Below, in pieces: positions 39,957 to 50,471 of a stretch of DNA of 64,000 nt. This stretch comes from Paramacrobiotus metropolitanus (taxonomy: Eukaryota > Tardigrada > Eutardigrada > Parachela > Macrobiotidae). The stretch lies in contig NW_026570296.1 in NCBI RefSeq assembly GCF_019649055.1, positions 62,001-126,000 on the forward strand. The letters run 5' to 3'. Every line of letters begins with the position of its first letter. Positions within the stretch are counted from its first letter, which is position 1. The notes under the pieces are model-generated. The model saw only the letters and a program-made list of their open reading frames with translations. It ran no database searches and was not told where the DNA came from. The translations under genes and the position numbers were made by a program.

Positions 39957-42400
39957 CTAGGATACTGCGGTGATTTTTTCGGGATCCATGCGAACTCCAT
40001 CTTCGCTGAGTATATGACCTAGAAATCCCATCTCCCGCATTCCGAATTCGCATTTCGTCGGTTTAATGGTGAAGCCTGCTTCGACCAAACTTTGAAGGAC
40101 ATTCCTCATGTTCTGCAGGAAAATCTCCCAAGTCTTTCCAGCAAAAATGACATCATCGATGTATCCAAAGACGCAGCCCTTTCGCTTTGCCTTGGATAAG
40201 ACACGATCCATACAGAGTTGGAACGTTGCAGGCCCGTTGCAGACTCCAAATGGCATCCGTTTAAATCGATACATGCCGTCTTGCGTTACGAAAGTTGTTT
40301 TATTAATCGATTCTGGATCCATTGGTATCTGCCAGAATCCACTTTGCAGATCCATTTTCCCGTAATACTTGTTGCCTGCACATGCATCTAGCAACTCATC
40401 TGGATTCGGTAACGGATAATTGTTTTTCTTCGTTAACTTATTCAGCATGATGTAATTGACGCAGAATCTTGTGCCCATTGTCCCGTCACCGTTCTTTTTC
40501 GCAGCCAGCACGACTGGGAAACTCCAATCGGCATCTGATGGCTCGATGACGTCCTGCGCCAACATCTCTTCGATGTGCTTTGTTATGAATTCGCGACCTG
40601 TCCAGCTCGTTCTGGCGGGATTGCATTTTACTGGTTTCGCATCTCCCGTGTCAATTACATGGGTGATCCCTTTTACATCGCCATACGGTTTTTTCGATGT
40701 GGGAAGCACCTTCCAGAACTCCCAGAATGCATTATACACGTCGTTTTTCTGAGCTTGTGTGAGATCAGGTCCGAGTTTCAAATTTCCGATAATCTTTGTC
40801 AGCTCGGCTTTCGTTGTGTCATCCACTTCGGGATCAAAAAGCACGTTCTTTACTGTGCCACTATTGATCTGGACGTTCTCCATGTGATCGTACGGTTCAA
40901 CGTAGCCGAGAAACTGACCCTTTTTAACCACTTGCCGTTTTATGCTGTGGTTAGCGATGACCAGATCAAAGTGCCTTCCTCTATGATCGGTCACTCCTGC
41001 TAACGGTTGAACATCAGTTTCCACTTGAAAGACGGGTGTAAACATCAGCTTCTCTTTAGCTGGTACAAATCGTCCCATTCTGACTTTAACACGAGTGCAC
41101 ACAGATGGCTTTAAAAGAATCCGTTGATCGCTGTAGACTCTTATCGTCTCTCTGTTCAGTTTCATTCTTTGCACCTTCGTTCTTCTCACTTTGATGTCCT
41201 GTTCCTTTTCTTCATCTACTTCGTCATCTTCGTCGAGATCGAGGAGATCCTCTTGATCTGAGAGATCGTTTACACCTGAGTCTTCTGAAGTTGTTGAGTT
41301 GTCGCTCGAGCTTGTCCAATCTGAATCTGAGTCACTGCTCTCATCGTCAGCTGCAGCGCTCTTATCAAGTGGTCTTTCATCAACTTCATCTTCCTCAGAT
41401 GAAAGGTCACCTTCGTCACCTTGAGAATCGCTAAGTTTTTTCGTTTTCAAATTTTTGAGCAGAGGTTTGCCCGTTTCTTTTGCCTTGATTCCATATTTCG
41501 CTGCGATTCTCGGATGACTGCGCGTTACTCGCACTTTCGGTGATGACCTTTGTTCATCGGAGTTCGATCTCCGATCATCTGGAACTGTTCCTTCGAGCTG
41601 ATCGATCTCTTCCAAGCTCATCAATCTGTTATTTTCGACCGGTGGACCTTCCTCACCTGTGTCGCATGCGTTTTCGTCTCCTTTTGCTTCTGTTACTGGG
41701 TTTTGTTGCCCTGCGGAGATCCTTTCGAGCTCCTCTTGGAACTTTCTCCACATCGCTCCCTTTTCTGAGATCATCTGCGAGATCTCGAATGCTGTTGGTG
41801 ATCTCTCTTCATCTGTTACGATCATCTCCTCATCTGTATCCTCCTCGTATCCGATGGGTCTCTTGTTCCCGATGAAGACACAGTTCGCATTTAAGTTTTC
41901 GGCGAGGAGTTCATTTTTAGGGTTCATCTCATATATGCACCATTTATCATTTCCTCGTTGGTGGTACTCGTCTCCATCTCGAGTTGGTGCGAAAGTCACT
42001 TTCTTCTTGACCAGGTGACCCGCTACTTCATCTTCTCTTCTTTTCCGATATACTTTCAGTTCAAGTATATCGGTATCTGGCAGTGGAGGAATTCTGCTTC
42101 GAGTTCTTTCCAATACCTCAAAGGATTTTTCATCTCCCTCTCCAGCGCCTTTATAGAACATTTCGAACAGCTCGTATACTGGTGTACCAAGTCCAGTTGG
42201 GAAGATTATCGTTGTGCTCTCTCCCTTATAGAGGTGATTAACGCGGAAGTCCCAGAAGAGATCCTCTCTGGCCTTTTCCCACATGATTCCTTCATCAAAC
42301 ACCTCATTTATTTCTCGATCGAGTTTCGATCGGAGCTGCTTAACTTTCGGGTCTGATCTCCTAAGTTCGCAATCGAGCTATCGACCGTGTTATCCCAATG
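39957..42400 (-). CDS. pol: Reverse transcriptase of element B
   Basis: The frame is open from about 42400; the first ATG is within the folded part, and entry is from the previous ORF by a -1 change. The first 450 residues are an acidic linker and a pre-RT beta segment (VKVRMGRFVPAKEKLMF, then VKKGQFLGYVEP). RT proper has FCVNYIMLNKLTKKNNYPLP, LQSGFWQIPM, RMPFGVCNGPATFQ, the catalytic YIDDVIF and a thumb start (GFLGHILSEDGV). It stops at TAG 39957..39959 in a place where other Ty3 elements read straight on into the thumb and RNase H, so the TAG is probably a nonsense change. Confidence 0.8.
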
Positions 42401-42895
42401 AAGTAAGGATCTTCCCCTTGTTAAGATGAAGTTTCGAACGCAAGATAGCCATTCCTTATATCGCTGCCAATGGTAGCGCTCGATGTGCTGATTCCACATT
42501 GAGTTTGTTCTACTAATACTTTTCACTTTCTTCTGGACATGGTTTTTTGTCTCTTCGATTGCCGCATTGCAGCTTGGCCAATCTCTGAGATCATCTTGAT
42601 AAACATCTCGACGACATTCCTCACAACTCCCTTGAGGTTGCACTCGACACGGGTTCTCATTGTAACCGTGATGACAACTGCTAATACGTTCTACCGGTGT
42701 CATTTTATCGAGGCACGCGAACGGGTTACTAGTATCGTCGATTTCCTTATTCGAAAACCCATGATTCGATGTCCGTTTAATCTCGCCAGATGAGATTTCG
42801 ATGATCTCCGGTTGTTTTTCGGTTCGATGATCTCTCAGCTGTTCAATCGCTCCATCTCGTATCTCGCTTAGGAGTATCTGTTCATCTTGTGTCAT
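42308..42895 (-). CDS. Cys/His-rich spacer ORF between protease and RT of B
   Basis: 195 aa from the ATG at 42893..42895, which overlaps the protease stop by 14 bp. A Cys/His cluster is visible near residues 72-108 (SSCHHGYNENPC, CEECRRD, WPSC), followed by a helical basic region. Entry is at a run of seven As in a +1 (or -2) frame; exit to RT is -1 near cccgaaagtt, about 42340. It is likely a segment of one Gag-Pol frame rather than a separate gene. Confidence 0.55.
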   Translation of the reverse strand: MTQDEQILLSEIRDGAIEQLRDHRTEKQPEIIEISSGEIKRTSNHGFSNKEIDDTSNPFACLDKMTPVERISSCHHGYNENPCRVQPQGSCEECRRDVYQDDLRDWPSCNAAIEETKNHVQKKVKSISRTNSMWNQHIERYHWQRYKEWLSCVRNFILTRGRSLLHWDNTVDSSIANLGDQTRKLSSSDRNSIEK

Positions 42896-43794
42896 CTTTT
42901 TTTGGAGCGTCTAGTTCCTTTTCGAACTTCTTATCGTCCCATACTTTGGCAACTTTTATTCCCAGTGTCTCTGGTACTCGGATAGACTTTGCCCACTCCA
43001 TTCCCGGTACGAGAGATCGTTTCGATTCAGCAGCTGCTTCCTTTTGTATGGCTGCGATCTGCTCCCTCGTCAACGGAGTTCCATCTTTCGTTCCCAGTGC
43101 CTCTGGTACTGGGATAACATCTTTATCAGTTGGCTTTTGATCATCTTCCGTCGTTCCCCGTGCCTCTGGTACTGGGAGAACGACGTTTGCCCGTTCTTTC
43201 GGTTTAGCTGATGATCTTCCAAGTCGGGTAGCGATCTCTTTTTGGATAGCCGCCATCTGTTCAATTATCGGCAGCTGAGCAGGTGAACCTCCCCTTTTTT
43301 GGTTCATCATCTGCTTTCCCGGTGCCTCTGGTACTGGGATAGCCTTTTGATCCGGTTTAGCTGCTTTTACAAGTCCGGTAACCTTTCCGGCTTGAACTTT
43401 GACAGCTGATTTCGGCTCATCTTCAACTTCCTCCTCCCCATGATTATCGATCAGGGCGAACTTTGTCGCCAAAAAATCATGTCCCAATAGGACTTGTACA
43501 TCATCTGTTTTTGGTCTTACGTAGAAGGAGTGTTGACTGGTTCGTTTTCGCAATGTCACCGGTGCTACGCAATAATGCGTCACGTTAAAGCCTGATGTCC
43601 CGCTGATTCCGTTAATTCGCACCAATCGATCTGGTGGCAGCGGTAAGACATGAAGTCCGTTCTTTTCGCAAAACGGTCGGCTGAACAGTGATGTTTCCGC
43701 ACCGGCATCCAACATCGCCAAGACCTTTATGTCGCCGATTTTCACCTCATGTGTGTGTACGCTTCGATCCTTTTCGGCAAGTTATGCTTCGATC
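42882..43794 (-). CDS. Retropepsin-like protease of element B
   Basis: The frame opens at about 43794 after a TAA; the previous ORF segment enters in the -1 frame within a gaaaagg stretch. The catalytic motif reads LDAGAETS, so the aspartate is present but the usual Thr/Ser of D(T/S)G is Ala. The second hallmark is LLGHDFL. The C-terminal half has four copies of a PVPEA.GT-type repeat with Lys-rich linkers. The family is a homodimeric aspartic protease that matures Gag and Pol. The DAG motif may reduce or abolish activity. Confidence 0.7.
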
Positions 43795-44000
43795 CATTTT
43801 GTACTTTGAGCGTACGAACGGTACATTTAACTGGGATAAGCGATACAGGTCCCGGATCCATATCAACTGCTGAAGAGGACACCTGCCCGTTCGCTAAGGT
43901 GCTATTCCTCTTCAGTATCGAACTCAGATGATCGATCCTGTGTGGGACATCAATTCGGATATCATAAAATTGTCTCTTCTTTCCATCTTTTGAGCTTTTC
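43743..44000 (-). CDS. Short frame linking the Pro-side ORF to the protease
   Basis: About 85 codons are open in the -1 frame relative to the 43924..45309 ORF, starting after a TGA just before a GGGAAAA heptamer (43996..44002) and ending at a TGA near 43743. Its protein character is good (FYDIRIDVPHRIDHLSS, then VSLIPVKCTVRTLKV). It bridges the two neighbouring ORFs. There is no obvious downstream hairpin, so programmed shifting at GGGAAAA is less supported than at the gag end. Confidence 0.5.
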
Positions 44001-45386
44001 CCATCTCACACCCCTTTTCCTTTGCAGCTTTATCATCTTTGACGATCTTTTCAACTTCGTTTAGTTGCTCCTTCGCAACTTCTGAGTGATCTTTGATCAC
44101 CTCAGAGATGGTCTGATGCAATGTGACATCATCTGATTTATCGCGCAGATGCTCAATGATCTCATCTGTGATCTGATCAGCTCGTTTTATCTCATCTTCT
44201 TCGCTGTCCTTCAGCTGATCTGGTGATCTCTCATATGTTACCATCTCATATCCGTTTTGGGTCATCCAATCGATCACCTTCGCAGATACTTCATTGTTCG
44301 TTTTCGTTGGATCAATCTGCGAAGACATCCCATCTGTTCGAACTGGTGACTTGTCATTGGGATCTTTTTGCAGTGCTTCGGTGAAGTCTCGTGACCTTTC
44401 AGTCGGTTTGATAACGAATCCGCCACTTGGCAACTTTTGTAACGGGACTTCTTCTCCATAATTCGGCGGTTTATCAGCTGGAGGAGCATTTCGGTTTGGG
44501 TCAACGAGTGTCTTCTTATAGTCCATCTCGTTGAGCATTGGGACGAGGTTTCCCCAAATTTGCTTCCGCTGTAGCGTAACTGCATCATCCAATGAGTCAT
44601 CTGAGATTTGTTGTGCCCGTTCGCTCTCTTCAAGCTGCACTTTTCGCAGCGTCAGTTCCTTTTCCTGACCTTTTTCAACGATCTTTTTGTCGTTAGTTTT
44701 GGCGACTGCACTTGCTCCCTGATCTCTCACTGGTGCTTTCCTTATAGGAAGTGGTTTTTCATCTTTGCTGCCAACTGTGACGTTCTGTTCTAACCACTTT
44801 TGTTTTAGTACCGTATCATCTTCATCTTCCGGACAATTCCCAAACTTCGTTTTCATCTCCTTCTCTGCGTTTTGATTACGTAGAAACTCTCGGAATCTGG
44901 AGTGCTGATCATTCGTCTCTTTTTCTTCCAGTTTCTTCTTCAAGTTCGCCTTTCGAATGATCTCGTTACGTTGAGCGCGCCGTTCTTTTAGCTTTTCGGC
45001 ACTACATTTTCCTTTATTTATCAACTGATCATCAGCAGTACCATTCTGCTGTGGTTTCGCAGTTCCATTCTGCGCAGGTGGTCCTTTCTTCACCTGTGAT
45101 GGCATCTTTTGAGCCATCTCACTCACAGTACCATTCTGTGGTGACTTCGCAGTACCATTCTGCGGAAGTGGCCTTTTGTCCACTTGTGATGGCATCTTAT
45201 GAACCATCTCCTTCAGCTGATGTGACGGCATCTGATGAGCCGTGTCGCCTGCAGTCCGATTCTGTGGCTGTGGTACTTTGCCCACTAATGATGGCATCTT
45301 ATTAGCCATCTCTTTCGCAGTCCGGTTCTGCGTTCCTCCTTTATCCGGTGGTTTCGGTTCAGGGAGATCAGCAGGCTCACCGGCGC
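43924..45386 (-). CDS. Pro-side ORF of element B, read in the -1 frame from gag
   Basis: The first ATG is at 45307..45309, but the frame is open upstream through the gag stop to the slippery site at 45402..45408, as expected for a -1 frameshift product. The N-terminal 110 residues contain three repeats around KMPSQV and QNGTA. The rest is charged and largely helical (RAQRNEIIRKANLKKKLEE) with acidic linkers. It resembles the linker between nucleocapsid and protease in complex elements and carries no catalytic motif. Confidence 0.6.
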
Positions 45387-45408
45387 CTACTGATCTTGAC
45401 CGTTTCCC
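45345..45408 (-). promoter_or_regulatory. Programmed -1 ribosomal frameshift signal at the end of gag
   Basis: The minus strand has the slippery heptamer G GGA AAC (45402..45408) in the correct phase for the gag frame, followed by a 6-nt spacer (GGTCAA). Next is an 11-bp hairpin: arms GATCAGTAGGC (45385..45395) and GCCTGCTGATC (45366..45376), 10 Watson-Crick pairs plus one G-T, around an 8-nt loop. The gag TAG lies inside the 5' arm. Loop bases CCGGTG can pair with CACCGG at 45345..45350, which would make an H-type pseudoknot. GGGAAAC is a heptamer known from retroviral gag-pro junctions. The downstream frame is open across the site. Confidence 0.8.
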
Positions 45409-48270
45409 TGATCCAGCATCTGCTGCTGCTGCTGGGCTCGTTCATTTCCCTGGCCAGCGCCGTTCGCGCCGCCACCGTCGTTATTATCGGCGCGTCCGTT
45501 GCCGCCGCCATTCCGGTTGCCGTATCCGCCGCGTCCATTGCCGCGACCTCGCCCGCGGAAACCACCTCTTCCGCCGCCGTTATAGCCACAATTTTGGCCA
45601 CCACCGTTATTTCCATTCCCTTGGCCGCCGCCGCCGTTCCCCTGCTTGAACGCAGCCCATCTCGCGACCAGGTCGTAGCCGTTCGCTACTGCTTGTCGCC
45701 AGCCTCCTTGGGCTCGCAGCCGTTCCCATTCTCTGGTGGCGAACAAGTTCGGGTTCCGGTTTGGTGGCATACCAGCGAACATGCAGTTCTGTGCGTCGTG
45801 GTTCCCAAATCCACAATTCTGGCACAGCTGCACGCCCTGGGCGATCCATCCGTCAATTTGACCGAATTTCCATTCTGTACGGGAACCCTGCTGTGGCTGA
45901 TAGTTGCCTCGGTTCTGTTGGTAGTTCCCTTGTCGGTTATTGGGCTGATAGTTGCCCTGCCCCTGATTTCGATTGAAGTTGCCATTTCGTTGGCCACCAT
46001 TCCAGTTTCCATTTCCGTTTCCATTTCCATAATTGGACCTTCCTTGCATTTGGGGCACCCCTCCCTTCAGGGGAGTCGGCATAACATTTGCCGGGGCCAT
46101 TGGCCTTGCCTGCGCCTGCGCTTGTATCGCGGCGACCATGGAATATGAGATCGGTTGTCCAGTTTGGCTGTCGATGAAAGTCATCTCCTTGCGAGTTGGG
46201 GATGGCGATCTCGTCTGGTATTCCACAGGGGACGGTGTGGGTGCGTATTGTCGCTGTGCTATTTCAGCTTGGCCCGACCGGATGGTTGCGATCTCCGGTT
46301 GGTTGCGTTGACCTTCCACCACTTTATATTTGTCTTCGCCAGCTGTCCACGATCGGAAGAAGTCCTTTATCTCCGTTGGCGTTATGAATTCTCTTATCTT
46401 CAGGGCTTTATATAGATCGGGATCAGTTCTGCATCCGTCGATCAGAAAGGCGACTGCCTGTAGTTCAGTAATGGCCCTTTTTGCCTTGAACTTCATCATT
46501 GCCTGATAGAACTGTTCGGGTGTTTCTTTTCCTGGCTTAAATTTCCTGTTCATGGCTTCGCGTAAGCCGAGAACTTCTTCATTTCGATCACCAAACTCAT
46601 CTTTAAACTTGTTCAGCCATTCCGTGACGGTGTAAACCTCCTCTTCAGGTTCTTCGATGTCTCTTTCGGCATCGAACCAGGTCTTTGCTGGTCCTCTAAC
46701 GGCGCTGGCGATATCGATCAGTATCTGATCATCGGTCATGTCGTATGTCCGTTGTGTTTCTCTTACTAATCGGATCCATCCGCTTAGCGCATCACGGTTG
46801 CCGTCGAAAGTCGCAAGATCAGTTTTGCGACCCATGTTTCTGATGGATCTGTTAAATTCCCGTTGTCCTCGATTTTCATTCCGATCTTCTCGTTGGTTGC
46901 GTTCGTTACGATATTCCTGGAAGAATCTTCCGTCGTGTTCGTGCCGTGGAGAGCGTGCATCTTGATTTGCGCCGTCCTTAACCGCTGTTTCGATGGGCCG
47001 TTGGAACTGTGAAGGGTCACCCGAGCTCATATGTGGTTGGTGAATACCTGACGGTGGATGATAGTCGCTGGTTTCCCCATCTTTTTCGTTTTTGAGCCCG
47101 CCTGTGCCGCCGCCCGTTCGCAGCGGCATCTCGAAATGGAAGCTCCCGCCCGCTTCTTGTGCCTTACTGTAGCTGGGCGGGGGCGTATCAGCCGTATCCC
47201 TTTTTCCACTTCCTCTTTGCAGGAGTAACTCTTCCCTGTGCTTGTTTGTTACCTGCAGACCTTTATTCTCATCTTCGAGGCGTTTAACTTGAAGACTGAG
47301 CTGCTCGTTCTCTTTTTTCAATTGATCTCGCTCCTGCTTGAGCATGTGGGCGAAGTTCTGCCGCTGAATCGTTTCGTCGTTCAACTCTTTTTCATCTGTT
47401 TTCCTCTGTTGGATCTGCTCAATCAGCTGGTTCATTTGCTGCTCCAGTTGCGCATATGCATCAGCTGCCGATTTCAGATGAGTTCTCGATTGAGCAACTT
47501 CGTCTTGGTGTGTCATCGCTGTTTGTGTCATATCGACCAACTCCGTGTTGAGTTTTATGTTCTCGTCTGTCAGCTCACGGATCTTTTTCTGATGTTCTTT
47601 GCTTTCCACTTCGACTTTTGTCACCTTCGTATCTAGTCGTCGTGCTTCATCTTCCCATCTTTGGCCCCATTCGGCCGCCTTCTCGCCAGCTTCTTTGAGC
47701 TGTGCGTTCTCCTCAGTGACCTGCTTGATCTCATCTTTAAGTTGTTCCCCTTCGGTAGCTAAAAGATCGCGCAGATCATGTGCCACTTTAACGGCATCAT
47801 CAGCTCGTTTCTGATGATCTGCCGATTCTTTTTGGAGAGTTTCGATATTCTCATCTTTGAGCTTCAGGTCATTCCTGAGCTTGAACATGTCTTTATTCAC
47901 CGTTGATAACCGTTTGGTCGCTTCAGCCAATTTTGTCGCGTATTCGGTTCGTTTCTCTTCTGCTTCGTCTGCCTTTTTACGCAGTTCGTCACACTGATCC
48001 TTCAGTTCGGCTATGTGCCGTGACCTTTCGGCTGTCTCTTCGGACATGCTTTCGTTAAGTTCGTTTACAGCTATGTATCCTTCCATCTCCCTGTCATCAG
48101 CAACTTTCAAATTGTCTTCCGCGATCTCCTTCTGGCGTTCATATCTGACTTTCCATTCCGTTGCCGTATTCTCTAATACGCCCTGGTGTTGTTCCAGCTC
48201 GTAGATACGAGCTTCGAGAGATCCCAACCGGTTTTGATATTCTTGTTTCTTTTGGAGGGCTTTGCCTCCA
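45387..48270 (-). CDS. gag: Gag of element B: coiled coil, capsid, zinc knuckle
   Basis: The annotated frame ends at TAG 45387..45389; its first in-frame ATG is within the coiled coil, and upstream it joins the 49075..48173 ORF by a -1 change. Residues 1-340 are a continuous heptad coiled coil. About residues 470-650 match Retrotrans_gag (LATFDGNRDALSGWIRLV, then FKPGKETPEQFYQAMMKFK). A Gly/Asn/Gln-rich stretch follows, with a CX2CX4HX4C knuckle (CQNCGFGNHDAQNC) and an RG-rich tail. The product would form the particle shell and bind genomic RNA. The end of the ORF carries the frameshift signal. Confidence 0.8.
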
Positions 48271-49075
48271 GGGAGATTTCCAGCTCTTTTACGCGTCTTC
48301 GCAGGTTAGACGTGGGACTATTCGGAGATGGAGATCGTACATTGACGATCTTCCCTGTCTGATTCCTTTCAATCAGACTTTCAGGGATGTCCTCAAAGGG
48401 TGTTAGTCCCTGAGCTCGATCAGCTTCCTTCATCGCGGTTTTAAATGACATATTCAGTGTCATCTCATCCTCAGTGAAGTACGATTCTTCATTCCCGCGG
48501 TTAGACATCATCTCATCAGATGCCACTGGACTCTCGAAGATGTCTTCGGTTGTTGTTTCATCTCCAAGTGTGAGATCATCTAGCCTAAGTTCATTGAGAT
48601 CATCTGATGTGATCTTTGGCTGCTCGGTGAGATCGGTTTCGACCAGGTTCTCCTTCTTATCTTGGTCTGATATGTCCTTCTGCGATGTCAGATCCATCTC
48701 CGCAGCTTTTTCCGAGTTCGTTCTTTCTTTGGTGACCTGCTGGTTCACCTCGCTACTTCCCGCCGCAGGCGCGGGAGATCGTTTCAGATCATCGCTGGAG
48801 CTCTCCTGAGCCGACACTGCTTCGAGTGCCTTCTGGTACGTTGCGTCCGACCCACGTGAATCCTTCTTCACGGGGACTTTTGGTGCTCGAGTATTTCGCC
48901 CGTGTTCAACTGGGCGTGAGAACGGGTATAAGTCCTTCTTATACGGGTTATGTGCGCTTTGCTGTGACCCGTGAGAGCTGCGGCTCCCCTGACTACTATT
49001 CGATGTCGGTTCGATGATCTCTTTGTCCATGGTGATCGGATAACTGAGACGCACCTGTTGGTTTTGCTCAGACAC
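48173..49075 (-). CDS. N-terminal part of Gag of element B, 300 aa
   Basis: ATG at 49073..49075 (MSEQNQQVRLSYPITMDK) is the first ATG after the leader. It is Ser/Asp/Glu-rich and disordered, and ends in the start of a coiled coil (RRRVKELEISLE). The coil continues in the -1 frame, in the overlapping gag ORF, at ggcaaagcc near 48260..48266. The continuity of the heptads argues that the two ORFs are one protein split by a lost base or a frameshift. Confidence 0.65.
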   Translation of the reverse strand: MSEQNQQVRLSYPITMDKEIIEPTSNSSQGSRSSHGSQQSAHNPYKKDLYPFSRPVEHGRNTRAPKVPVKKDSRGSDATYQKALEAVSAQESSSDDLKRSPAPAAGSSEVNQQVTKERTNSEKAAEMDLTSQKDISDQDKKENLVETDLTEQPKITSDDLNELRLDDLTLGDETTTEDIFESPVASDEMMSNRGNEESYFTEDEMTLNMSFKTAMKEADRAQGLTPFEDIPESLIERNQTGKIVNVRSPSPNSPTSNLRRRVKELEISLEAKPSKRNKNIKTGWDLSKLVSTSWNNTRAY

Positions 49076-50460
49076 ACGTTATATGAGATCGTTTTAGTTC
49101 CCTGAGATCACTTTTTAGCTGATCTGATTCGGTCAAGTTCGATTTTAAAGGTCACTTTTTCGATAAAAAGATCGAGAGGTTTGCCTCAAAATTGATCTCG
49201 TTCACTGCTAATATCAATAAAACTGCTGGAAAGATCGTTTAGAGTTCGTAATCGGTTGAAATAGATGATCTCAGCTCATCTGTAAAGGTCACTCTCTGAT
49301 CTGATCTGATCTCAAAAGTCACTGATGATCTCGAGATGATCGATCCCCGAGATGGTCACTTTTCCGTCAACTCAGTTCAATTAAAAACAGCTTCCTTTAA
49401 CTGATTTTAGATCGTTTTCGGTGAAAGAAGATCGTTTTAGCTGATGAGAGATCGTTATGAGATCGTTTTAGATCGATCTGAGCAGCTGTCAAGATCACTG
49501 ACGATCTCGAGATGATCGATCTCTGAGGTGATCACTTTTTGGTCACTTCAATTCAATTAAAACCAACTTCCTTTAGTTAAATTTAAATCGTTTCCGATGA
49601 AAAGAGATCGTTTCTACTGCTGGGAGATCGGTAGGAGATCGTTTTTAGATCGATTTTACTGTTGAAAATTTTTGACCAATCGGAGTTCGTTAAACTGACC
49701 AATCACGTGTACTCATTAAAATTTTCTGACCTGCCTGACGTCACAGATCAACGGCCAGACTTGCGCGCCGCGTGCAAAAACTACGCCTACGTCTAGCTCA
49801 GCTCAGTATCGGCCAATAAGAATTGCGCTTTCTACGTTTCAACCAATCCGATAATTAATAACGGTTTTTACCTGTCTACCGTTCCGATCCCGCGAAAAGA
49901 TGATCCAGATTACGGAGATGATCCAGATGATCTTCTCCACAGTCCGATCCCGCGCAGCCGTATTCCGCACGGTTGTGGCGCCTTCCTGTCCGACCTATTC
50001 AGCCTACTGCTGGGCTTGTCAAGCCTACCAGCAGGTCGCTCTACAACCAATTTGAAGGAGCGCGTTAACTGATATCATGGCACCTCATTCGGTGCTGCCA
50101 ACTCGTGGCTTCTCTGCTCTTGTGCCCGACAGCCTTGACCCCAACAAGAGGTGCCCGCTGCCTAGCAGAGGAAACAGCACAAGTTCTCCGACAGGAGAGC
50201 TCTTGCACCGCAGCCTTCTGCCGTCTGAGTCGATGTGCACGACGAGTTCTCCTACAGGAGACTCTCTAGTCACTGCTGCCTTGAGAGCTGGTAATCCGAT
50301 AGATGGTTGCGCATTGCTTCAGATGAGGAAAACCAGTGCCTTACTGGTGAAATGGGATCAATGAAATTAAGATGATCCAGATCAATATGGCCGTTCGCCA
50401 AACAGGTAGAATGTGGCCGTTCGCCAAACAGATGAAAACTCAGAAACCGTCTGTTCACGG
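49076..50460 (-). other. Untranslated leader of element B
   Basis: About 1.4 kb between the primer site and gag. It is rich in GATC and contains the two-copy repeat at 49319..49660 and a short repeat (ggccgttcgccaaacag, twice, 50389..50431). No convincing ORF was seen; the ORF at 50077..50364 has repeat-like character only. Confidence 0.5.
49319..49660. repeat. Two diverged tandem copies of a unit of about 177 bp in the leader of B
   Basis: The copies begin at about 49319 (actgatgatctcgagatgat) and 49497 (actgacgatctcgagatgat). They share atcgatc, gatcactttt, caattaaaa and agatcgtttt phrases in the same order. Confidence 0.75.
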
Positions 50461-50471
50461 CTCTGCTACCA
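50461..50471 (-). other. Primer-binding site of element B (initiator Met tRNA)
   Basis: The minus strand reads TGGTAGCAGAG directly after the 5' LTR. This is complementary to the CTCTGCTACCA 3' end of animal initiator methionine tRNA, an 11-nt match. Confidence 0.85.

Noticed and set aside
43996-44002. Second programmed frameshift at GGGAAAA
   Set aside because: The heptamer and phase fit, but no stable downstream hairpin is visible and neighbouring -1 breaks have no slippery heptamer, so it is kept only as a junction note.
50077-50364. 95-aa ORF in the leader of element B
   Set aside because: Its translation reflects a short internal repeat (tctcc.acaggaga), with no start context or family support.
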